The translations under genes and the position numbers were made by a program. 64,000 nt of DNA. Origin: Streblospio benedicti. Taxonomy: Eukaryota > Annelida > Polychaeta > Spionida > Spionidae. Shown here in pieces: positions 18,491 to 64,000 of the stretch; position 1 is the stretch's first letter; each line of letters starts with the position of its first letter. The notes below the pieces were generated by a model that saw only the letters and a program-made list of their open reading frames with translations, was not told the DNA's origin and did not search any database. The stretch spans positions 27,812,082 through 27,876,081 of the forward strand of contig CM032664.1 of the NCBI GenBank assembly GCA_019095985.1, in the 5' to 3' direction.

Positions 18491-21155
18491 CTGAATTGGA
18501 GTGAATTTTAAAAACTTTATATTTGAGCATACATTCAGCAAGCTGGCTGCACAGAAAATCATATTACACTTATTTTTTTTAACTGTCTAGGTAGTACTTA
18601 ATCATCTTTTAACATTGTTACTGTTATATTGCGTTTTATCCTCTGTCCATGAAGGCTGGAGCTCTTAGGCTGAGTTACAGGAAAAGATATGTATACACCA
18701 TACTGGCATGCAAATAGTACTATGTCTCAGCCCCATGAAAAAAAAGAGAGAAAGAATTCCATTAGGCATGGACTGCGGTACCTTTTGCGCAAGTGTTTCA
18801 GGTCGCCCACCCCGAGCATGCAGATATGGCGTACATACATGCCCCCGCACGGTTTGTGGCTAGTATCCCACACCTTGTAGCGGACAGGCACAGAGGCGCT
18901 CCTGCTACTCACGTTACCTACAATGGCGAGGTGGGGTGGGCAAGATGATAGCAATTGCCAGTTCAAGAGGCCGAAAGGGGCGCATCACTCTCCCCCGCTC
19001 CGCTGCTCAGACGGAAATAAAAATGAATATGTATTCCATTGTTGGTTATGCCATCTCCATGAGGTTTCCCTATCCCTTTTACAAGGACTGCAAAATTTAG
19101 TGGTTGCGCTCCTCTCCTTTTTCGGTCATATGGATCTGCGATTGTCTCATATGACCAGCTACAGTTGGCCATAGGAAAGTTGTAGGGTTTTGATATAGGT
19201 ATAGATAATTTGCTAGTTAGCATAAGTTGGTATGGTTACCTTTGGCTGTCATCTGGACTTGGAGAAGTGGTGCAATCTTATTAACAGACCATGCCCAAGC
19301 ACAACACTATGGTTTCAGTTTACTTTGAATTAAGGTTGTTGGTGTGTAATTTGAATGAGCAAATTCATCAATTATACTATCGATACATTTTATATCTGTA
19401 TATTACCACTATATGATCCTGGGATGGCCAGCTGGGGGTTAGCATTCAAAGTGGCAAAGAACGTTTCCTCTGGGAAGTCAGTGTCAGCCAGCCAGTTTAG
19501 AAATGTCCTGGACCTTGCAAAGTAAATAAACTCAGTGACATTGCATTGCATTGCATCGATACCGGTATATAACACTTGGTACCACATTGATACAGTAGTT
19601 CTGCTACTGAAACTACGCTAACGTACCTATGATCATGAAGAACAAAATCAACAAATCCTCTCTGCACGACTACATGGGTAGCTCCTTTCATGATCTGTAA
19701 ATCAAGAGGGTTAGGTGGCTTCTTCCGCAGTGTTTTTCTGTGCTTCTTGAAGTGGTATTGTGTCCTTGAGATATCATTTGTTTTCTCTCTAAGATAGAAA
19801 AGAAGACATCACCTATGGCACGTACACTTGTATATAGATGAAGATTGATCAATGACAATATATATTAGTCAATTTTAAATCATTTGAAGTTTTTTGCATA
19901 ATCCGATGACAAAAATAAGAAATACATTTGCAACTCATTAGAGGTCTCCAAAATTTATTCAAAACCGGGATCCACCTGGTGGACTTACGTGACCAGTGCG
20001 GAGGCGACGGCGTTGGCGCCGTTGAACGTTTTGAGGATGCGCACCAGCTCCAGGTTAGTTCTCAGCGGAAACTCCTGCCCAGTGAGGTTGATCAGGTACT
20101 TCCACGGATATTGCCACAAATCTCTACAAGAATGATCAGATTAATGTACTAATGAACTTATTGATGTTATGCACAAGAACCCAGGACACAACACTCGCAT
20201 AATCAGCCTTTCAGAAATGGCGCGTTAGGTGTGTGTGTGTGTGCGCGCATGTGTGTGTGTGCGTGTGTGTGTGCGTGTGTGTGCAGGCTCGTGCGTGTGA
20301 GGTGGGGTCTCGGGCAGTAAGAGCAGTAAGCTTTAGGACTTTCATGAGAGTGAACTGGATAAACCTATGTGACCATGTGTCTACTGGATATTCCAATGTA
20401 AAACAGAGATTGCAAAGTCTATTGCTGAATGTTATAATATTAAGTGGCCCTTAAAGGTATGGTAATTACTAAAAATGAGAGCTTGGCGATTTCAAACTAG
20501 CCGGTTCTGAGGCCTTTTGACTGGATGGTACTGATAAGATTGTAAAATGCGTGTAAATCGAGCCATTTTTGAATTTATTCACAAAACCTACAAAAATGTT
20601 ATGACACAAAGGAAAATATCAACAATTTTGGAATGCGATGATTTTGTCATCGGGATGGTTTTTAAGTAGCTACTAGACCTGCATGCCACCTAGTAATAGT
20701 GCTATAAGTATAAGAGGCTAGAATAGTGGCATAGTGGCATATAGGCATTTGATATTTATATATTCATGCCATTCCTGATTAATGACCATTTCCCCGGCAA
20801 AACATGAGCGGGTGTGTTGACACCGGGGGTGAGGTGGGGTGGGATGGGGGGTGGTATATAGTCTTGATGAAAATCCATTCACCAACATTTGTTTCATAAA
20901 TCACCAGTCACCAATACATTTCATGGTCTTTCACCAAAAATCATGACTTGTAATTGAATAGGTGGTATCACATTTCACACGTATCACAATCAAGATTAGG
21001 ACACATATCACCAATCACATTGTTGCTATATGACACCCTCACCTCATGCACTGTATTTCGGCCTGCAGCTGGCTGATGAGCCCCCACTGCACGCTGAGGG
21101 AGCGCGACGCCAGCGCCACGTTGGGGAAGCATGCGGCCAGCGCGGCCAGCTCAGT
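18328..21155 (-). CDS. GT14 beta-1,6-N-acetylglucosaminyltransferase (GCNT-like) gene B, 3' part
   Basis: Six exons, 21043-21155, 19989-20123, 19627-19788, 19407-19513, 18782-18917 and 18328-18490, join in consistent phase into 271 codons plus TAA. In order they encode [40 protein letters not shown] (family 'YLINLCGQDFPIKTN'), [33 protein letters not shown] (Glu of the 'PDE.. WATL' motif, the proposed catalytic base), [20 protein letters not shown] and LFANKF near the C-terminus. Together they make the C-terminal two thirds of a GCNT-type luminal domain. The N-terminal exons are absent: an assembly gap starts 32 bp before the first exon seen. They would be expected in the gap or in 21.3-23.3 kb, where I see none. 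The enzyme should act in the Golgi on O-glycans. Confidence 0.9.
18782..18917 (-). CDS. GT14 gene B exon (CGGMYVR motif)
   Basis: 136 nt, acceptor TTGTAG|GT, donor AAAG|GTACCG. Encodes [20 protein letters not shown], the conserved 'C.G.YVRSVCIFGAGDL' block. Confidence 0.88.
19407..19513 (-). CDS. GT14 gene B exon (catalytic PEE motif)
   Basis: Donor AGTG|GTAATA. Two acceptors in the same phase are possible (ending at 19513 or 19507). Encodes [18 protein letters not shown]. Confidence 0.82.
19627..19788 (-). CDS. GT14 gene B exon
   Basis: 162 nt, acceptor ATCTTAG|A, donor CATAG|GTACGT. Encodes a basic loop ([16 protein letters not shown]), then [17 protein letters not shown], the family's 'KGSAYFVVSR.FVDYVL'. 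Confidence 0.85.
19989..20123 (-). CDS. GT14 gene B exon (GQEFP motif)
   Basis: 135 nt, acceptor CTTGTAG|A, donor GTCAC|GTAAGT. Encodes [20 protein letters not shown]. The usual Cys of 'NLCGQDFP' is Thr here (NLTGQEFP). Confidence 0.9.
20229..20285. repeat. (GT)n microsatellite
   Basis: Mostly TG dinucleotides with a few GC interruptions, in a GT14 gene B intron. Confidence 0.9.
21043..21155 (-). CDS. GT14 gene B first visible exon
   Basis: 113 nt, acceptor TCTGCAG|ACT, donor ATGAG|GTGAGG. Encodes [20 protein letters not shown] and ends EIQCMR, the 'VQADLNCMKDL' region. Confidence 0.88.
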
Positions 21156-21187
21156 CTGCAGACATAGGGAACACAGATCGGTTGTTG

Positions 21188-21287
21188 NNNNNNNNNNNNN
21201 NNNNNNNNNNNNNNNNNNNNNNNNNNNNNNNNNNNNNNNNNNNNNNNNNNNNNNNNNNNNNNNNNNNNNNNNNNNNNNNNNNNNNNN
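21188..21287. other. Assembly gap (100 N)
   Basis: A run of exactly 100 unknown bases, the usual placeholder for a gap of unknown length. It separates GT14 gene B from its missing 5' exons. Confidence 0.99.
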
Positions 21288-21520
21288 CATGAATAATAAT
21301 GAGAAATAGCCTATGAATAATGTATGTGAAAGAGGATTCCCAAATAATGTAGGCGAGCCAACATCTGCCCTATGAATGATAATGAGAAATAGCTCATGAA
21401 TAATGCATACATTAAGGGGGATTCTCACAAAATGTGGGCGGAGTCAGCATGTGCCTCATGAATAATAATGTGGTAGGAGCCAGCATACACCAAAGTCACC
21501 TCATGAATATTCATGTCAAT
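21288..21520. repeat. Minisatellite bordering the gap, ~83-86-bp unit
   Basis: Units start at 21288, 21371 and 21457, each opening with YATGAATNATAATG, with a shortened last unit at 21502. The array probably extends into the gap and may have caused it. Confidence 0.75.
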
Positions 21521-21556
21521 CCATATGCATATGAATTAAGGGGAAACCTCTCTAAG

Positions 21557-21911
21557 GTATTTATGACAGGGTGGGGTAGGAGGATTTTAGGGCAGGCCAT
21601 GAACTTTTGTCATAATGTTTGGAGGTGGGGGTGGTGGGCTAGCAATTTTTTCACAGAAAAGTTACCCCTATTTTTGAAAGATTCTGTACTAAAATTTACT
21701 GTTTTTGTATGGATATCTATTAAATAGGATTTGATTCAACTGACAATGATTGCGTTAACTGTTAGGGGGTGGGGTGGGGGGTGGGGGGTCATCAATTTTT
21801 ATCACATGAAATTGAGGGGGTTAAGAATTTTTTCACAGAGTTTTGAGGGGGGCTATTTATTTTTTCACAGGATTTTGGAAAAATCCTCCTACCCCACCAT
21901 GTCATGAATAC
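21557..21911. mobile_element. MITE with 32-bp TIRs
   Basis: The left terminus GGTGGGGTAGGAGGATTTT (within 21557-21588) and the right terminus (21880-21911, reverse complement) match at about 29 of 32 positions. The interior repeats GGTTA..AATTTTTTCACAG words in G-rich sequence. Non-coding. Confidence 0.78.
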
Positions 21912-22005
21912 TGAATGGTCCTTAACAGACCATGGCCAAAAATGGTTAAGTGCTGTAATATGATCATAGACTAAAAAAATGCCACAACATGCTTCATTAT
22001 AGGAT

Positions 22006-22011
22006 TTTATT
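22006..22011 (-). terminator. Candidate poly(A) signal of the EYA gene
   Basis: AATAAA on the minus strand, about 1.36 kb after the EYA stop codon, with no coding sequence between. Other weaker signals may be used. Confidence 0.35.
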
Positions 22012-23369
22012 GCAAGTGTATTTTAAGTAACGGGACACCAGATCATTGGATCAAAATGTGCACATATACGGTTTGCTGAATACAATTCATAAATATTACG
22101 TATAAAATAAAGAATTTCAAAAGTTCAGTTGAATAATAACATTAAAAAAATGACCTGTAGCAATAATAATTTGCAGCATTACACTGGCTTTATAGACCAT
22201 ATTTTGAATGATTTCAAACATAAGTAAATCTCACAGAAATATTACATATTTGGCACAACAATTAAACATTAAATTTCATTCAAAACAATAGAAAGAACAC
22301 TTCAATGTTATAATTTAAATATTCAATAATTCAATACAAGTTTGACTTTCTATTAAACTTTATAGAATTTCAATCAGCACCTTGTAAAAGTTGCTAAATT
22401 TAACGTTATTTTCCAGTAATTTTCTGACTGAATTTTGACGACAAGTCTGCATAAACTAATATTAAATAACAAGTACATCTCTTATCAGCTGTATTTTGCA
22501 CTACAAAGTATAATATATACAGTAAATTTGAAAGTACAGCATCAAAAAAGATATCACTTCTGAGACATCATAACAATATATATAGATACTTATAAAATGG
22601 CAGTCTCCAAGCTTTTAGTATCTACTAACCACGTAATTGGAGATTACCAAGTCTTGCTCCATGACAACACATTCAGCAACTTTACTACATTCACACAAAA
22701 TTTACAAAATTTACTACATACATATAACCATGACTTAAAACGCAGTGACACAAATTTTCAGTGCAGATTTTTCTTGTGTTCTATAATAACTATTTCAGGT
22801 TCCATTTAGAACTTTACATAATAATATTGAGATCAAAATGAAAATCTCGCTATATCTGTAATAACACTAACCTGATAAACTAATTGTGACTGTTTTTTTT
22901 AACATTGCCTATACACTAAAGTTATTGTACTTTATCATATCAACACTGATTTGGTGATAATTTAAACTGTTTTGTGATATTATCCTGTCTAGATCTAGTT
23001 GCTTCCCTGTATTTTTCCCTTCTTGCTTAAATACAACAATGGCCAGCTCCAGTCACAATCCTGAGGCATCCTTCAAAGTACTTCTGGATTAAGCGCATTT
23101 GTAATTCAGTCTCCTTTATGCTTACACTGTCCTTTTTCAGCTAGCGGAGACTAAAATACTTGAATACTGTCTGCTATAGTATATCCAGTACACTTCATGC
23201 CAGAATGCATTTTTTTTTCATGATAACTTGAGAGCTTGCCGATACAGTTTTAACACTTAGTTCCTCGGGTTTGTATAATTTCACACCCAAGACCCTAGCA
23301 TTTCTAGCTAGCAGCACTGACTAAACAGGAATCGGTGGGAGTTCTGCTGTTGTTGTTGAAGACCAAATC
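22012..23369 (-). other. Probable EYA 3' untranslated region
   Basis: AT-rich sequence without recognisable coding potential directly downstream of the EYA stop. Extent inferred only from the hexamer at 22006. Confidence 0.4.
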
Positions 23370-58107
<34,738 letters not shown>

Positions 58108-61100
58108 CTGAAACGAGATGGTAGATGTCATTATGACGTATTGCCCTAAGAAAATTCAAGTTGTTTGCTACTAAATGCAGTGGTCATTATAAGCTATTGA
58201 CTGGTCATTATAAGGTGTTGCATTTGATTCTGATCAGCAGACTTGACCACTCGATCAGTTGATCAGAAATGGCTGCTGCCTCAAAATTGCAAAATAGAAC
58301 AATGAAATTTATATCAAGACAGGTGGGAGACGGTTGCAAATGAAGAAACTGGAGTCTACTGTGTTATCACTAATATTTCTTTCATTCTTCTAATGTGATA
58401 ATGTTTTGAAAAAATTATAAACTAATTTTCTGACTGTTTTGAATAAGATATATCATGTGAGGGTTTGAAAACTCATTTCTGTTCACCTGTAATAAGAATT
58501 CAAAAGAAATAAATGTCTTTAGAAAATAAATACAACTTTTACAGATGAAATATTTGCAAGAACAATGCAGCTTTAATATCATTGGTCCTCATGGTTTGAA
58601 TTATACTTTCTGAACGATTCATTCCTTGCACAGGCCAGCCACTTAAGTTCTATTTACTCAATGTGCTTGAAATGCAGAAAATTGCTACTGAAAGATCTTG
58701 TTAAGCTGAACTGGACCGTAGGTCTGCTACCACTTAAACTCTGACCTCCCTGAGTGACCCACATCCAGAGGCTTAAACGTTTGGCTGATTATTTTCTATT
58801 GTACTTTTCATAATCATAAAGCAGAAAGAACTTAGTTGACTCCATGTTTAATATCGTTCAGTTTTAGTTCATATACGGAGACCTTGCAATGCAGCTGTCT
58901 TTGGAATTTGCTGTAGAAAGTTGATATTCGAGTCAGGTCAAGGGTCGGAGTGGTGAGGTTGGGGGTGGATATTAGCAACTACTGCGAGTTGCCACCCTCT
59001 TTCAACAGGCACACACTTCGGCCCACCAAGCTACTGACAGATTTCCTACTCTAGACCACGTCATTATTTAAATCACTTAATCCATTCCTATGCCTTCAAT
59101 CATTGCCTTGATAAGATAGGGCACTGGCTAAGAAAATTTGAATGATTTCTTTAATGGAATGAACAGTTATAATTTTTGTTGTTGAAATGAATCACATCCA
59201 TTTCATTTTTGATAGATATACATTCATAATAAACATACTGGGGTTATTTTTTTATAAGAAAGTTTTAAATACACTTTGAGTTCAGTTTTGAAAGCTTATC
59301 GTATTCATAATTCATTTATAATATTTTTGTCATGACTGCTGAATTTCATGCAGTCCATTTCAAATTTTTATGACAAACTCATGAATGAGTGTTACTCCTT
59401 TAATAATAAGCCACATCTTTCTATAACGAGGATAGAGCAAAGATTATCACATTTCTCATGGTTTACGCCTAACACAGTAGACCCCTGTTAACCTACACAA
59501 TCGGCTTCACTGAAACTTATCACAACATTCAAACAAAACTCGTCATAAATCTGTCAGAGGCTAGGCATAGCCATTTTCTTCTAAGCGGCTGTAAAATTAA
59601 AATCACCATCAATCATTATTAGTGGCAATAATATGCCCGGAGAGTGTTCAGCAATGCAAAACAAAATTCTTCAAAATAAAGAATTATATTCCTTAGGAAA
59701 GTTATAGAATTCTAGACAAGAAGACAGAGCCCATGCATCTTCTACACAATGGGTCCATCTTTCGTCACGTTGGATCTGGAAATGATTGACTCATCCAACA
59801 GCAAGATTTCATCGATCATTATAGAAAAGTAGCATAAGACAAGCAAGTTGGAAAACTTTCTTATCTGGATCTGTAGACTTCATTTAAAAGCTATGGAAGC
59901 CGATGAAATCTTGTCTGTCAATGACCAGCGTCTGTTGGGGAAACATAGAAAAACGGTGATGATGCGCAAATTACATCCTGGTATTCTTCAAAGTCAATTA
60001 CAACCACATGAAAGTGTGGAATTTTCTATTAAAAAGTTGGTTAAAATGACTGGATTTTCAGTGCTACCACAGGATCATTTATAGAATTCCATTGATGACT
60101 GTTTTTCATCTAAAAGAAGCTAATAATCCTCAAATAGTTCTGTGTGGAAATTTGCATGGAATAGATGTTTATAATCATCGTCTGCCATTGTCAATTATGA
60201 GTCTCTAACTAGCAAAGGTTGACATTTTGCTATAATTAACTTCTGCTATCTTGAGAGTTTGGGCCAATCACAAGTGAGCCTCATTCTAAGAGCACCTGTC
60301 CATGTTATTTCACTTACCGGTGCATAAACCTTTGATGTTTATTCTAATTTTCTTGCCTGCTGTAATCCATGGCAGCAGCAGAGAATGTCTTGGGCTCAAC
60401 ACAACAGTTGATATAAACAATAACTACAATAATAATGACTCTCCTCTATACTACATGTATTTGGCATCTATATAAAATCTAATTCTATATACACATAAAC
60501 ACAGTTACGTCACCTATACTGTCTCCTTCAACAATATAGTTCAAAGAAACAATGACAGCTCTCTTCTCTAATCCATGTGTACAATTAAATACGAATAGAT
60601 TCTATCTGAATTCTAAATATAGATATCCAAATAAACCTAGTTATAGTTTTATTCTCGTACCTCAACTCATACTTGATAACAATGCAAATACGACTGTTTG
60701 ACTGTTTTTAATTTCTGTACAGTCAGTCGACTGCACCAGTCATTAGCATCCTTGTCACACTTTTAAACTCCCTAGGAAGTATACATCACATCCCAATTGT
60801 AACTTTATAAGTACTTATCACTCACATCTGCATCCGCTCACCAATCCTGTACCTAATAATAGATCACCTCTTATATATATCAACAATTCAATGGAGAAAA
60901 TATGAACAGATTGTATCTATCTATTATCATAATATAAATAACCAAATAGATGCCAGTTGTAGCTCTACTTTCACTTACAGAGGTACTTAAACACATGTAA
61001 TGATAAAACTGAAAAGCTCAGTACCACTACTACAAGGTAAATAACATGGCAATGTTTCCGCAGCGTTACCCTATACACCTATCACTATTTCATAACCTAA

Positions 61101-64000
61101 TATCTACCTCCTGCTTGCTGTGTTGATACGCTTAAAACTATGTGAAGTGCATAATGGATTTCACTAGCTGATCACGAGGTATCAAACTTCTTGAGCGTAT
61201 AGTTCAATGGATGCTTTTCGGAGAGCATTTTGTATGATTTGTGAAAAAGCTCCGATAACAAAACAATAACACGAAATCCATTACAGGTGGGTCTACTCGG
61301 GTGGCCGAGTGACTCGACCCACTTCACTTCCATTAATTCCTCAGAGCTGAACAGCACGGGACGATAAACATGAAAATAGTAGGGTTTTTACATGCCCCAT
61401 TTGAAAAACTAACGAGTGTAATCACTTTGAAAATATGCTAAGCCTTTTAGCTGACTTAAATATTAGTTTATAAGTAATGTTAACTTACATTTAATGACCA
61501 CTAAGAGTTGGTTAGTCATTCAATTTAAGATCAAATCATATTTCATAAAATGTGTTGATTGTGATGAAGCCAATGGCTACATTTCTTACAAATCATATCC
61601 CACTATACCTTCTCCAAAAATCATAACATTCAAATCATATGCTTTTTCTATCTCTTGTTTTCAAGTTCGTGCATAGCTACAAAATTGATGGTTCTCTTGG
61701 TAATTAATTCACACTTATAACCAGCTTCGAAATGTCCCTATATCCTTGAACAAGGACAAAGACCATGTTGAAGTAAACTATATATCAATAACTATGCTTA
61801 TCAACTCTGCAGATTCTTGATTATGTATCCACTGAAGTAATCACCATTTCGTACTATCATAAAGGCTATAAAAAGATAAGCCTTCCTGAAAATTAACTTC
61901 ACTCAACAACCATCTAGACCCAAGAAAATCAAATTCAAATCAAACCTACATGTACAACTTCTTCATTATGCATCAAGACCAACGTGACTATAAGACCCCA
62001 TTTCCCACTCAATTTGCTACAAGTAAGTGGGGGGGGGGGGGCTAAGCGGGACTTGTTGGAATGACTCCTCTCAAGCCAATCCAATGCCACCCACCACTGT
62101 CGTAATCGCCATAGGCCACAGTAAGTTCCCGTTATCCGGAAAACACCCACATGGCAGCTACTTGTTATTTGTATCAGAGCTAATGAGTGAACAACGCATA
62201 ATAATCTTTAATTAGTAGGTTCACAGCAGGAGCAAATTACTGGCATGTGCAGAAGAAAGGAAGGGACTCCACAAGATGTAATTGACCAACAAAGACCAGT
62301 GATGTTGTACAAAGGAAGAGGCCACTGTGTGGTTCCTGATAATCATGCAACGGTGATATGCAGACTATGCAGCGCAAAATGATAAAGTTTCAAATGAGAT
62401 CATACTTTTTCTTTGATTTTGTTGCTCAAAGATGCAAGCTTGTAATTTATATACATGTAGGTGAGCAAAAAGAATCAAACATATATAGCTATGTGATTAT
62501 TAAGAAATTATTGGAACCTCTATAGATGTTTGATTTCTAACATCAATTTTTTATATGTGTTTTATTTTACTGCAAGATTTACTATTTTTCGTAAAATAAA
62601 CAATAGTAAAATGTTTCATGCAATACTATCAATAGAAATAAACCAAAATGTTACAAAACTAATTTGCAATTTGTTAACTAGTGACATGACCCTAATTTGG
62701 AATTTGTTGAGAAACACACTTCAAGAAGTGCAGTGATAGAATCAAACAATACAAGAATGTGACTAAATATTGCACCATATCGCGGAATGGTCACAAGCAC
62801 ATGCTACTAACAAATCAGATTTAGAATGTCTCATTCATTACATTCATTCATTTTCAAATCAGTCTACTTTCCAAACACAACTCTGTGTTATTTGCTTAAG
62901 ATTTCACTTGCCCCAGAAAATACCTTTTAAACTATAACACTTCCATTCTATACAGATTAGTCGACTTAAACCTCTTCTGTATTGCATGAATATCCTCAGG
63001 TTAAAAGCTATATTCAAAGTTTGAATTTCCCACGCTAATTGATTTGCGATTTGGGATTCAAGTAGATAAAATGCTGCCAATAATCCGAATTCAGCCCGTG
63101 ACACTGATGGACATGCATTGTGCGTCCACTTAGGATCTCGGCACGGAAACCCACAAGCTGGTGGTTAACAGCCACTACGCTAGGGCCTCCTTCTTCCCAT
63201 GCTGTAAGCTAGATCATATCAGATTTAAGGCCATTGTGTCATGCCATGTCAGTGAAAAAGGAAATCTTGTTCTTTTCATCCATTACCGATTGTTCTTTTC
63301 CAGGACTGCATGTCAGCCGTTTAGTTTGCACATGTCACTTAATTAGACTGAAAAGGAGTGCAGGCCAAACCGCCGGCGCATAACAAGCTATTAGGACTTC
63401 TTGGTGAGGCTACAAGATGGACATTATTGCCATTCTGTAACAGTTCTTATGGTATAATTTGAAGCAATACTTAAATGACAGACATTACTAGCTGCTTGGT
63501 TCTGTAACATTTCTTCAACCTTGCGTAATTCGACATAATAGTATATTCATTATGACTCTATCAAATAATTATCCCATGCAAGCTGGACATTCCATTTTAC
63601 TTCCTTTCGGAAGCACTACATATTATACAATGCATCTTGAAAGAGCTCTCAAATGATGCTATCAAAACTTGCAAGAAATCAATTCAATGCACCATGGACA
63701 TTATGTGTATTTCCATCCCGTAGCAGTAACACCTCTTCTAAATGCATGTAGCTCATCAAAAATAGCACTCACGGCTGCTACGACAACGAAAATTAGCAAT
63801 AAATCAGAGCACCGGACACGCAATGGCAACATTTCTGCTCATTTTGTCACATCACATGCTATTATAACATCCCTGCTACCTTCATTCACAAACTACCTGT
63901 CAGACCTGATGCCTCCAACACAGCACCACGTTTAACGTCACATTTTTGTCAGCAGACAAGATTTTGAGGCCTTTTGATTGGGCAAAACCGACATCGCCAT
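58108..64000 (-). other. EYA upstream intron(s); first exon not located
   Basis: About 5.9 kb of AT-rich sequence upstream of the most 5' coding exon found. A small initiator exon could be hidden here or lie beyond the window. A G-run at about 62029-62041 is the only simple repeat noted. Confidence 0.5.

Noticed and set aside
202-20123. A single GT14 gene spanning most of the left region
   Set aside because: On the minus strand the N-terminal exons would have to follow the C-terminal ones.
20211-20454. Cys/Val-rich and Thr/His-rich open frames
   Set aside because: Translations of a GT microsatellite.

Overview
The window is animal nuclear DNA. Genes are split by GT-AG introns, the sequence is AT-rich and full of transposable-element remains, and there is one 100-N assembly gap (21188-21287). 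Protein similarity is strongest to conserved metazoan families. The repeat style (several small inverted-repeat elements, LINEs, a FEN-like/CXC DNA transposon) suggests a marine invertebrate, probably a deuterostome or lophotrochozoan; I cannot name the species.

Left part (1-21.3 kb): a glycosyltransferase neighbourhood invaded by mobile elements. At 202-1.45 kb, on the minus strand, are the 5' exons of a GT14 (core-2 beta-1,6-GlcNAc-transferase, GCNT-like) gene that runs off the left edge. Directly upstream lies a decayed LINE (LINE-A, 1.45-3.94 kb). A 1.6-kb terminal-inverted-repeat transposon (3937-5529) sits inside LINE-A and carries the remains of a FEN/XPG-like nuclease plus CXC Cys-rich protein, tentatively Academ-like. 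Next come a palindromic MITE (5581-5807), a second LINE on the plus strand (LINE-B, ~7.2-10.1 kb), a 62-bp palindrome and a decayed GIY-YIG fragment (minus, ~10.3-10.95 kb). A GT32-type alpha-1,4-glycosyltransferase gene (A4GALT/A4GNT family, plus) occupies 11521-14426. After a repeat-rich spacer, the 3' exons of a GT14 gene (minus, 18328-21155) end next to the assembly gap. The GT14 exons at the left edge and those at 18-21 kb are complementary halves of one protein, in permuted order. They are either two tandem paralogues, each only partly visible, or a rearranged or misassembled gene.

Right part (21.9-64 kb): the eyes absent (EYA) homologue on the minus strand. Thirteen coding exons (58107 down to 23370) join in perfect phase into 562 residues plus stop. 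They include the Tyr/Ser/Pro/Ala-rich transactivation region and the whole C-terminal EYA domain (HAD phosphatase, nucleophile motif DLDET). One intron uses a GC-AG pair. The introns are large (up to 13.4 kb) and hold only non-coding sequence, degenerate tandem repeats and a dispersed repeat family. The 5' end of the gene lies beyond 58.1 kb and was not found.

Functionally, EYA is a transcriptional co-activator and phosphatase working with SIX proteins. The three glycosyltransferase genes are expected to be Golgi type II membrane enzymes building O-glycan or glycolipid chains. No RNA gene or CRISPR array was seen.
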